A DNA stretch of 38,611 nt from JANYCG01 sp031392945. GTDB lineage: Bacteria; Pseudomonadota; Gammaproteobacteria; Burkholderiales; Burkholderiaceae_C. Where the stretch lies: assembly GCA_031392945.1 (NCBI GenBank), contig JANMVT010000219.1, positions 1 to 38,611 of the forward strand, given 5' to 3'. The notes below the pieces were generated by a model, which was not told the DNA's origin, searched no databases, and was given only the letters and a program-made list of their open reading frames with translations. The translations under genes and the position numbers were made by a program. This document shows positions 23,436 through 30,522 of the stretch, piece after piece (the first letter of the stretch is position 1; the number at the start of each line of letters is the position of its first letter).

Positions 23436-24062
23436 ATGTCGGCCACATCCAACGAAATATCAGTGCGCAAATACCGCGACAAAGCCGCCGGTTACGACCA
23501 GTCGGCCGAGTTCACCATGCCGCTGCGCCGGCGCACTGTCGCCCTGCTTGATTTGCAGGCCGGCGACGTGGTGCTGGACGTGGGCGCGGGCACCGGCCTG
23601 AGCTACAACCTGCTGTTGCAGGCGGTGGGGCCGGCCGGGCGCGTGCTGGCGTTTGAACAAAGCCCCGAGATGTTCACCCAGGCGCAAAAACGGGTCGAGC
23701 AGCACAACTTGAAACAAGTCTGGCACACCTGCGCTGCCGCCGAAGTGGTACAACTGCCGCAAAAAGCCGACGCCGTGTTGTTCAACTACACCCACGACAT
23801 CCTGCGCACGCCGCAGGCCATAACCAACATCCTGCGCCAATGCCAGCCCGGCGCCCGCGTGGCCGTGGCCGGCATCAAGTTCTTCCCCTGGTGGGCCGGC
23901 CCCCTGAACCTGCTGGCCTGGGCCAAAAACCAGCCCTACAACGCCAAGGCGGCCGATTTGTGGTCACCCTGGGATCTGTTGCAACCCCACTGCGTCCGTT
24001 TTGAGCGCCGCAGCACCCAATGGGGCATGGGGTACATCGCGCACGGCGTGTTGAAAGCCTGA
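23436..24062 (+). CDS. class I SAM-dependent methyltransferase
   Basis: This is a 208-residue methyltransferase. The SAM motif VVLDVGAGTGLSYNLLLQAVG (glycine loop at 48-54) is followed by an acidic end of beta-2 (VLAFEQSPEMF) and the post-core FNYTHDILRTPQAI. The C-terminal part is Trp- and Pro-rich (KFFPWWAGPLNLL, DLWSPWDLLQPH). It is far smaller than EgtD and does not resemble it. The start is ATG at 23436; 61 nt separate it from the divergent SMR gene. Its stop overlaps an ATG in the egtB frame (TGATG), and the preferred egtB start is 24 nt further on, so the two genes form an operon. The substrate is unknown. Confidence 0.88.
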   Translation: MSATSNEISVRKYRDKAAGYDQSAEFTMPLRRRTVALLDLQAGDVVLDVGAGTGLSYNLLLQAVGPAGRVLAFEQSPEMFTQAQKRVEQHNLKQVWHTCAAAEVVQLPQKADAVLFNYTHDILRTPQAITNILRQCQPGARVAVAGIKFFPWWAGPLNLLAWAKNQPYNAKAADLWSPWDLLQPHCVRFERRSTQWGMGYIAHGVLKA

Positions 24063-24072
24063 TGAAAGCAAT

Positions 24073-24078
24073 AAGGAG
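24073..24078 (+). promoter_or_regulatory. ribosome-binding site deciding the egtB start
   Basis: AAGGAG lies 7 nt before the ATG at 24086. It favours that start over the in-frame ATG at 24062, which has no comparable site. Confidence 0.75.
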
Positions 24079-24085
24079 CGCTGTG

Positions 24086-25465
24086 ATGAACCTCCACCCC
24101 CAAGCCTCCCCGGCCCCCGGCCTGCTGGCGCAAAGCTTCGTCCAGGTGCGCGCCCAAAGCCTGCACTTGGCGGCCCCCTTGAGCGCCGAAGACTGCCAGG
24201 CCCAGTCCATGCCCGACGCCAGCCCGGTCAAATGGCATCTGGCCCACGTCACCTGGTTTTTTGAGACCTTTGTGCTGGCGCGTTTTGAGCCCGGTTTCAA
24301 AGCCTTCAACCCGGCCTTCAAGGTGTTGTTCAACAGTTATTACAACACCGTGGGCGACAAACACCCGCGCGCCCAGCGCGGCCTGTTGACCCGCCCCAGC
24401 CTGGCCGAGGTGCTGCGCTGGCGTGAATCGGTCGATGAACGCATCCTGCAACTGCTGGCCCTGCCCCACAACGGCGAAGTGGCCAGCCTGGTCGAGCTGG
24501 GCCTGCAACACGAACAGCAGCACCAGGAATTGCTGCTGACAGACGTCAAACACCTGCTGTTTTGCAGTGGCTTGCGCCCCGTCTACCGCAAAGCCTGGCC
24601 GCTGGCCCAGGTGACGCCAGTGGCCATGGCCTGGCTTGATTTTGAAGGCGGCTTGCGCGACATTGGCCACGCGGGCGACAGTTTTGCTTTTGACAACGAG
24701 CTGCCGCGCCATCCGCAGCACCAGCGCCCCTACGCGCTGGCAAACCGCCTGGTCACGCACGGCGAGTGGCTGGAGTTCATGCACGACGGCGCATACCAGG
24801 ACGCGCAATGGTGGCTGTCAGCCGGCTGGGACTGGGTGCGTGCCAACCAGGTCACCGCGCCGCTGTACTGGACGCAGCCCGAAGCCGCTGTGAACGGCGT
24901 CAGGGTCGCAAACGCCGCAAACGCGGCCAAAGCCGCCGGCCAAACGCGGGGCGAATGGCACAGCTTCACCCTGCACGGCGAGGTGCCCATCGACCCGCAC
25001 ACCCCCATCACCCACATCAGCTACTTCGAGGCCGACGCCTTCGCGCGCTGGAAATCGGCCAATTTCGAAACCTGCAAAGGCGCCCGTTTGCCCACCGAAT
25101 TCGAGTGGGAGGCCGCCGTCGCCCCGCATGAGGCCGCCTTGCGCAGCGCCGGCAATTTCGTCGAATCCGCCGCCCTGCACCCGATGCCGGTGGCGCGTGT
25201 GCCCCGCGACTTGGCCGGCGGCCTGATGCAGGCATTGGGTGACGTGTGGGAATGGACCAGCAGCAGCTACCAGGCCTACCCCGGCTACCAGGCCTGGGCC
25301 GGCGCCGTGGGCGAATACAACGGCAAATTCATGGTCAACCAGTATGTGCTGCGCGGCGGCTCCTGCGCAACCCCAGCGTCCCACATCCGCGCCAGCTACC
25401 GCAATTTTTTCCCCACCGATGCACGCTGGCAGTTCAGCGGCCTGCGCCTGGCGCGGGATCAATAA
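24086..25465 (+). CDS. egtB: EgtB-type hercynine sulfoxide synthase
   Basis: This is a non-haem iron enzyme of the ergothioneine family that forms a C-S bond (or C-Se bond in the SenA branch) on hercynine. In the 459-residue product the N-terminal DinB domain holds the iron ligands His54 (KWHLAHVTWFFE) and His142/His146 (LQHEQQHQELLL). The C-terminal formylglycine-generating-enzyme-like domain carries LPTEFEWEAA, GDVWEWTSSSY and RGGSCATPASHIRASYRNFF. There is no fused methyltransferase, so it is not OvoA. No egtD, senB or senC is in the window; the upstream gene encodes a different, small methyltransferase. Whether the product is ergothioneine, selenoneine or another histidine derivative is open. 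Confidence 0.9.
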   Translation: MNLHPQASPAPGLLAQSFVQVRAQSLHLAAPLSAEDCQAQSMPDASPVKWHLAHVTWFFETFVLARFEPGFKAFNPAFKVLFNSYYNTVGDKHPRAQRGLLTRPSLAEVLRWRESVDERILQLLALPHNGEVASLVELGLQHEQQHQELLLTDVKHLLFCSGLRPVYRKAWPLAQVTPVAMAWLDFEGGLRDIGHAGDSFAFDNELPRHPQHQRPYALANRLVTHGEWLEFMHDGAYQDAQWWLSAGWDWVRANQVTAPLYWTQPEAAVNGVRVANAANAAKAAGQTRGEWHSFTLHGEVPIDPHTPITHISYFEADAFARWKSANFETCKGARLPTEFEWEAAVAPHEAALRSAGNFVESAALHPMPVARVPRDLAGGLMQALGDVWEWTSSSYQAYPGYQAWAGAVGEYNGKFMVNQYVLRGGSCATPASHIRASYRNFFPTDARWQFSGLRLARDQ

Positions 25466-25576
25466 CAAGCTACGTCATCGGGCGTTCTTGCCGATGTCAA
25501 AACGGCGCGGCACAACCCAATCCGGGTGCCATAATCTTCCAAACCTGCCCCAGCCCGGGCCAAAGGAGACAAACCC

Positions 25577-26716
25577 ATGCGCGCTATCCGGACCACCTTT
25601 CTGACCTGCGGCGCAGCCGTGCTGGCCCTGCTGGGCGCCTGCGCCAGCGTGGGGCCCGGCAGCGCCGTCGCACAACGCATCGAGGGCGCGCCAGCGGCCA
25701 GCGGGGGACCGCGTTATGCGGTCGATGCGAGCTGGCCCAAGCCCCTGCCCAACAACTGGATTCTGGGCCAGGTGGCGGGTATTGCCACGGCGGGTGACGG
25801 CAGCATCTGGATGATCCACCGGCCCTTGAGTGTGACCGAGGACGAGCGTGGCGCGGGCTTGACACCCAAACGCTCGAAATGCTGCGTCGCCGCGCCGCCG
25901 GTGCTCCAGTTCGACGCCAGGGGCAATTTGCTGCGCTCCTGGGGTGGCAAGGGCGCCGGTTTTGACTGGCCGGCCAATGAACACGGCATCTACGTCGACC
26001 CCAGGGGCGATGTCTGGGTCGGCGGCAACGCCTTGACGGACCACATGCTGCTCAAGTTTACGCCCGAGGGCAAATTCCTGATGCAGATCGGCAAGCCGGG
26101 CCAAAGCAAGGGCAGCAATGCCACCGACCAATTGGGCCGTCCGGCCCACATGGAACTCGACGCGCCAGCCAACGAACTCTATGTGGCTGACGGTTACGGC
26201 AACCACCGCGTGATCGTGTTTGACGCAGCCACGGGCGCCTACAAACGCCATTGGGGCGCGTATGGCAACCGGCCCGACGACGCCAAGCTGGCCGATTTCA
26301 ACCCGCAGTCGCCCCAGTTCGGCAACCCGGTGCATTGCGTGCGCATCACGCGCGACAACCTGGTGTATGTGTGCGACCGCATGAACAACCGCATCCAGGT
26401 GTTCAAGAAGAGCGGCGAGTTTGTGCGCCAGTTCGTCTATGAGCCCGCCACGCAAGGTTCTGGCTCGGTGTGGGATTTGGTGCCATCCGAAGACCCGGCC
26501 CAGCGTTACCTGCTGGTGGCCGACGGCACCAACAACGAGGTGCGCATCACCCTGCGCGAGAGCGGCGAGGTGATTGGCAGCTTTGGCCGGCCCGGCCGCC
26601 AGGCGGGCGACTTCCACTGGGTGCACAACATCGCCATTGATTCGCAAGGCAGCGTCTACACCTCCGAGGTCGATACCGGCAAACGCGCCCAACGTTTTGT
26701 CAGGGTGTCGCCTTGA
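25577..26716 (+). CDS. NHL-repeat beta-propeller lipoprotein
   Basis: This is a 379-residue exported protein. The N-terminus has a signal with a lipobox (ALLGAC, Cys about residue 22) and alternatively a Sec site further on (SAVAQ). NHL blades follow: QVAGIATAGDGSIWMIHRP, NEHGIYVDPRGDVWVGG, PAHMELDAPANELYVADGYGNHRVIVFD, VRITRDNLVYVCDRMNNRIQVF and FHWVHNIAIDSQGSVYTSEV. This is the pattern of six-bladed propellers in peptidyl-alpha-hydroxyglycine lyase-like proteins. AAGGAG stands 8 nt before the ATG. No catalytic function can be assigned. It is 111 nt downstream of egtB and probably has its own promoter. Confidence 0.85.
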   Translation: MRAIRTTFLTCGAAVLALLGACASVGPGSAVAQRIEGAPAASGGPRYAVDASWPKPLPNNWILGQVAGIATAGDGSIWMIHRPLSVTEDERGAGLTPKRSKCCVAAPPVLQFDARGNLLRSWGGKGAGFDWPANEHGIYVDPRGDVWVGGNALTDHMLLKFTPEGKFLMQIGKPGQSKGSNATDQLGRPAHMELDAPANELYVADGYGNHRVIVFDAATGAYKRHWGAYGNRPDDAKLADFNPQSPQFGNPVHCVRITRDNLVYVCDRMNNRIQVFKKSGEFVRQFVYEPATQGSGSVWDLVPSEDPAQRYLLVADGTNNEVRITLRESGEVIGSFGRPGRQAGDFHWVHNIAIDSQGSVYTSEVDTGKRAQRFVRVSP

Positions 26717-26732
26717 TTTTCTGGCGCGCAGC

Positions 26733-26746
26733 TTGATGCGCGTCAA
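26733..26746. promoter_or_regulatory. FNR/Anr-like box
   Basis: TTGATGCGCGTCAA matches the FNR/Anr/Dnr consensus TTGAT-N4-ATCAA at 9 of 10 defined positions. It lies 56 nt upstream of the ATG of the gene at 26803, a distance compatible with class II activation under low oxygen. Confidence 0.55.
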
Positions 26747-26802
26747 TGCGGCTTTCTTCAATCGCCCTAAGCTTGGTGTTTATTGTTTGAAAGAAGCACC
26801 CC

Positions 26803-27198
26803 ATGGCCCATTACCACGCCGTTGTCTGGCTTGATCACACCGAGGCGCATGTGATGCACATCAGCCCGGACGACATTGAAAAATCAGTCGTTCACCCGAC
26901 GCGGCCCCCCGTCAAATTGCACTCCCGGCGCGGCACGCTGGGCGACGGGCGCGCACCCGAGGACAAGGCCTATTTCCATGCGATTGTCGAAGCCCTGTCG
27001 GGCGCGCGCGAGATTCTGGTGGTGGGCCCGGCCCAGGCGAAACTGCAGCTCATCAAGCACATCCACAGCCATGACCCGGCCATGACGGACAAAGTGGTCG
27101 GGGTCGAAACGGTGGACCACCCGACCGATGCGCAACTGGTGGCTTATGCGCGCAAATACTTCACGGTCAAAGACCGGATGTTGTCCAACTCGCCTTGA
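26803..27198 (+). CDS. small eRF1-domain-3-like conserved protein
   Basis: This is a 131-residue soluble protein, MAHYHAVVWLDHTEAHVMHIS at the start, with a central alpha/beta stretch AREILVVGPAQAKLQLIKHIHSHDP and a basic C-terminus. It resembles the small Burkholderiales proteins labelled translational machinery protein. They look like a lone domain of archaeal release factor/Pelota-type folds; I recognise the family only in general terms. Its function is unknown. The FNR-like box 56 nt upstream suggests induction in low oxygen, possibly a ribosome- or stress-related role. A GAAAGAAG sequence serves as ribosome-binding site. Confidence 0.75.
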   Translation: MAHYHAVVWLDHTEAHVMHISPDDIEKSVVHPTRPPVKLHSRRGTLGDGRAPEDKAYFHAIVEALSGAREILVVGPAQAKLQLIKHIHSHDPAMTDKVVGVETVDHPTDAQLVAYARKYFTVKDRMLSNSP

Positions 27199-27305
27199 AC
27201 CTGCCAAGCCGGATCGATGCGCGGTCGATTAGCCGCAATTTGGTCACGAATAAACCAATCAATTAGTTATTAATAGCGGGGCTGGGATCGAATAGAGTAG
27301 GGCGG

Positions 27306-28046
27306 ATGGAAAAACCCAAGCCCCATGCCGCGCCGCAAGCGGTTCTGTTCGACGCCTACGGCACGCTGTTTGATGTCTATAGTGTGGCCCTGCTGGCCGA
27401 GCAACTGTTCCCCGGCCAGGGCCAGGCCATCAGCATTTTGTGGCGCGACAAACAAATTGAATACACCCGCCTGGTGACCACCAGCACACGCGGCCCGAAC
27501 CGCGAATCGGTCTACCAGCCGTTTTGGGAATTGACCCGCGCGGCCCTGGTGTACGCTATTAAAAAAGTAGCTATTAACGCATATCCCATAAGGGCTAATG
27601 GCCAAAATGATGCTTTGTCCGGGCCGGTGGAGCAGTTGCTGAACCAATACCACCACCTGAGCGCCTACCCGGAAAACCACGCGGTGCTCAAGGCCCTCAA
27701 GGCCAAAGGCATCGTGACCGGCATCCTGAGCAATGGCGACCCGGCGATGCTGGCCGTGGCGGTCAAATCCGCCGGTCTTGGCGATCTGCTCGACCACGTC
27801 ATCAGCGTCGACAGTGTGCGCAAATTCAAAACCCACCCCGACGCCTACGCCCTGGGTGAACAAGCCTGCGGCCTGGCCGCGTCCAAAATCGCCTTTGTGT
27901 CCAGCAACAGCTGGGACGCGCTGGCCGCCACCTGGTACGGCTACCAGACCTTGTGGGTCAACCGGCAGAATGCGCCGTTTGAAGAATTGGGCACCCAGCC
28001 CAGCCGTGTGGGCACCAGCTTGCGCGATGTGCTCTCGTTTTTTTAA
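27306..28046 (+). CDS. haloacid dehalogenase, type II
   Basis: This is an L-2-haloacid dehalogenase-like HAD enzyme of 246 residues. Nucleophile Asp16 is in FDAYGTLFDVYS, the motif II Ser in GILSNGDP, the motif III Lys in SVDSVRKFKTHPDAY, and the acidic residues in FVSSNSWDA. The sequence PESVYQPF-type substrate cap is present as NRESVYQPFWELTRAAL. Residues 84-103 (27555-27612) are encoded by a copy of the dispersed repeat and replace part of the usual cap-domain helices, so the cap is locally altered. The start has a purine-rich AGGGCGG just before the ATG. It ends 34 nt before glcB and may be cotranscribed with it. Confidence 0.9.
   Translation: MEKPKPHAAPQAVLFDAYGTLFDVYSVALLAEQLFPGQGQAISILWRDKQIEYTRLVTTSTRGPNRESVYQPFWELTRAALVYAIKKVAINAYPIRANGQNDALSGPVEQLLNQYHHLSAYPENHAVLKALKAKGIVTGILSNGDPAMLAVAVKSAGLGDLLDHVISVDSVRKFKTHPDAYALGEQACGLAASKIAFVSSNSWDALAATWYGYQTLWVNRQNAPFEELGTQPSRVGTSLRDVLSFF
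27555..27612 (+). repeat. dispersed ~55-bp repeat, copy A, inside the dehalogenase gene
   Basis: It begins GCTATTAAAAAAGTAGCTAT and continues ACGCATATCCCATAAGGGCT and AATGGCCAAAATG. Copies C (22917-22974) and B (33077-33130) share these blocks. It is in frame, without stops, within the dehalogenase coding sequence. Confidence 0.7.
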
Positions 28047-28080
28047 GCACCCCCTCCATTCCTAACCCGTAGAAGACCCC

Positions 28081-30339
28081 ATGACCAATCGCACCTCTGT
28101 CCACCGCCTGCAAGTCGCCAGCAACCTGCACCAGTTCATCAATGACCAGGTGCTGCCCGGCACGGGCGTCGCGCCCGACAAATTCTGGCAAGGTTTTGAC
28201 GCCATCGTGGCCGACCTGGCCCCCAAAAACATCGCCTTGCTGGCCGAGCGCGACCGCCTGCAAACCGGGCTGGACGCCTGGCACAAGGCCCATCCGGGGC
28301 CCATCAGCGATATGCCGGCCTACCGCGCCTTCCTCGAAACAAGCGGCTACCTCGTGCCCGTGCCCAAAAACGTCAAGACCAGCACATCCAACGTCGATGA
28401 CGAGCTGGCCAAACAGGCCGGCCCGCAACTCGTGGTGCCGGTGCTGAACGCGCGTTACGCGCTGAACGCCGCCAACGCGCGCTGGGGCAGCCTTTACGAC
28501 GCCTTGTACGGCACAGATGTTTTGTCAGAAGACGAGGGCGCGGAGAAAGTGACGAAGGAAGGCCGGGGCTACAACCCGGTGCGCGGCGCCAAGGTCATCA
28601 ACTACGCCCGTCACGTGCTGGACCGCACCGCGCCCCTGGCCAAGGGCACGCATGTCGATTCCGTCGGCTACAGCGTCAAGAGCGGCGAACTGGTGGTGAA
28701 GCTTGCCAGCGGCAAGTCGTCCAAATTGGCGGATGGCAAGCAGTTTGTGGGTTACCAGGGCAAGGCGTCCGCGCCGTCCTCGGTTTTGCTGCTGAACAAC
28801 GGCCTGCACATCGACATTCAAATCGACCGCGCCACGCCCATCGGCAAGACGGATCCGGCCGGTGTGAGCGACTTGGTGCTGGAAGCGGCCTTGTCCACCA
28901 TCATGGACCTGGAAGACTCCGTCGCCGTGGTCGATGCCGACGACAAGGTGCTGGCCTATTCCAACTGGCTTGGCATCTTGCAAGGCACATTGACAGAAAC
29001 CGTGAGCAAGCCCAACGCCAGCGGTGGTACGTCCAGCTTCACGCGTGGGCTGAATCCGGATCGCGTCTACACATCGCCCAAGGGCACGAAGACCGTCACC
29101 CTGCATGGCCGCTCACTCATGTTTGTGCGCAACGTCGGCCATTTGATGACCAACCCCGCCATTTTGTACACCGCAGCCGATGGCTCGACGAAGGAAATCC
29201 CCGAGGGCATTCTGGACGCCGTCGTCACCTCGGCGATTGCCATCCACGATCTGAACAAGCGCAAAAAAGACGCCATCCGCAACTCACGCAAAGGCAGCGT
29301 CTACATCGTCAAGCCCAAAATGCACGGCCCGACCGAAGTGGCGTTTGCGTCTGAGCTGTTTGCGCGCTGCGAAAAAATGCTCGGCCTGAAAGACAGCACG
29401 GTCAAGCTCGGCATCATGGACGAAGAGCGTCGAACCAGCGTCAATTTGAAAGCCTGCATCGCCGCAGCGAAAAGCCGCGTCGCCTTCATCAACACCGGCT
29501 TCCTGGACCGCACCGGCGACGAAATGCACACCGCCATGCACGCTGGCGCCATGATCCGCAAGGGCGACATGAAAACCAGCGCCTGGATCCAGGCCTACGA
29601 GCAGAACAATGTGCAGGTCGGCCTGCAATGCGGCCTGCGTGGCAAGGCGCAAATCGGCAAAGGCATGTGGGCCATGCCCGATTTGATGAAGGCGATGATG
29701 GAACAAAAAATTGCCCACCCCAAAGCCGGCGCCAACACCGCCTGGGTGCCCAGCCCCACCGGCGCCACCCTCCACGCCCTGCATTACCACCAGGTCAACG
29801 TGGCCAAGCTGCAAAAGCAGATGGAGCGCGCTGACGAAAAATCCGGCGGCAAGAAGGAATACAAGGCCTTGCTGAACAACCTGCTGACCATCCCCGTCGC
29901 GACCGACGCCACCATCACCAGCTGGACACCCGAGCAGAAACAGCAGGAGCTGGACAACAACGCCCAGGGCATTCTGGGCTATGTGGTGCGCTGGATCGAC
30001 CAGGGCGTGGGTTGCAGCAAGGTGCCCGACATCCACAACATCGGCCTGATGGAAGACCGCGCCACCCTGCGCATCAGCAGCCAGCACATCGCCAACTGGC
30101 TGCTACATGGCGTGGTCACCGAAGCGCAGGTGAAAGAAACCTTCGAGCGCATGGCCGCTGTGGTGGACAAGCAGAACGCGGGCGACCCGCTGTACAAAAA
30201 CATGGCGGGCAACTTTGAAACCTCAGCAGCTTATAAGGCGGCCTGTGATCTGGTATTCAAGGGGCTGGCGCAGCCTTCAGGTTATACCGAGCCGTTGTTG
30301 CATGGGTGGCGCTTGAAGGTAAAGGCGGGGGTGGCTTAA
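28081..30339 (+). CDS. glcB: malate synthase G
   Basis: This is the monomeric glyoxylate-cycle enzyme that condenses glyoxylate with acetyl-CoA to malate. The 752-residue product is slightly longer than the usual 720-725. Diagnostic segments are TIMDLEDSVAVVDADDK, VYIVKPKMHGPTEVAFA, LGIMDEERRTSVNLKACI, AYEQNNVQVGLQCGLRGKAQIGKGMWAMPD and LMEDRATLRISSQHIANWL, which contains the catalytic Asp. Extra length lies in the Lys/Ser/Gly-rich stretch around 195-225. It follows the dehalogenase gene by 34 nt. No aceA or glc genes are adjacent. Confidence 0.97.
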   Translation: MTNRTSVHRLQVASNLHQFINDQVLPGTGVAPDKFWQGFDAIVADLAPKNIALLAERDRLQTGLDAWHKAHPGPISDMPAYRAFLETSGYLVPVPKNVKTSTSNVDDELAKQAGPQLVVPVLNARYALNAANARWGSLYDALYGTDVLSEDEGAEKVTKEGRGYNPVRGAKVINYARHVLDRTAPLAKGTHVDSVGYSVKSGELVVKLASGKSSKLADGKQFVGYQGKASAPSSVLLLNNGLHIDIQIDRATPIGKTDPAGVSDLVLEAALSTIMDLEDSVAVVDADDKVLAYSNWLGILQGTLTETVSKPNASGGTSSFTRGLNPDRVYTSPKGTKTVTLHGRSLMFVRNVGHLMTNPAILYTAADGSTKEIPEGILDAVVTSAIAIHDLNKRKKDAIRNSRKGSVYIVKPKMHGPTEVAFASELFARCEKMLGLKDSTVKLGIMDEERRTSVNLKACIAAAKSRVAFINTGFLDRTGDEMHTAMHAGAMIRKGDMKTSAWIQAYEQNNVQVGLQCGLRGKAQIGKGMWAMPDLMKAMMEQKIAHPKAGANTAWVPSPTGATLHALHYHQVNVAKLQKQMERADEKSGGKKEYKALLNNLLTIPVATDATITSWTPEQKQQELDNNAQGILGYVVRWIDQGVGCSKVPDIHNIGLMEDRATLRISSQHIANWLLHGVVTEAQVKETFERMAAVVDKQNAGDPLYKNMAGNFETSAAYKAACDLVFKGLAQPSGYTEPLLHGWRLKVKAGVA

Positions 30340-30431
30340 TGCCGACCGGCTGTCTTGTCAAGCACACCGCAGGCCAGCAGCACTTGCACGTCACCGTGCA
30401 CCGCCTTCACGTCGCGCTGCTTCACGGACGG
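30336..30431 (-). pseudogene. relic of an HTH regulator (C-terminal helix-turn-helix piece)
   Basis: On the minus strand, just before a TAA at 30336-30338, the translation reads VKQRDVKAVHGDVQVLLACG followed by VLDKTAGR. This is the winged-helix core of a regulator/antitoxin family found in many Burkholderiales genomes (typical form RDVKAVHGDVxxLLxAGVLxKT). The N-terminal half and the tail after the wing are missing, and no start signal is present. It marks an old insertion or deletion between glcB and the SNF2 gene. Confidence 0.55.
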
Positions 30432-30522
30432 TGACCACCGCCCGCGCCCGCAATAGAACTGCGGCGATGCATAGTGGAGAATCAAGGCCCTGACCCGCCA
30501 CTTGCACCTGTGCACCCCAGCA

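Noticed and set aside
24086..25465. Selenoneine synthase SenA
   Set aside because: SenB and SenC partners are absent from the neighbourhood; EgtB is the more cautious name, though SenA is not excluded.
24086..25465. OvoA (ovothiol synthase)
   Set aside because: OvoA carries a fused C-terminal methyltransferase; this protein ends after the FGE-like domain.
27226..27282. Fifth copy of the dispersed repeat before the dehalogenase gene
   Set aside because: Only the GCTATTAATA block is shared; the rest does not align convincingly.
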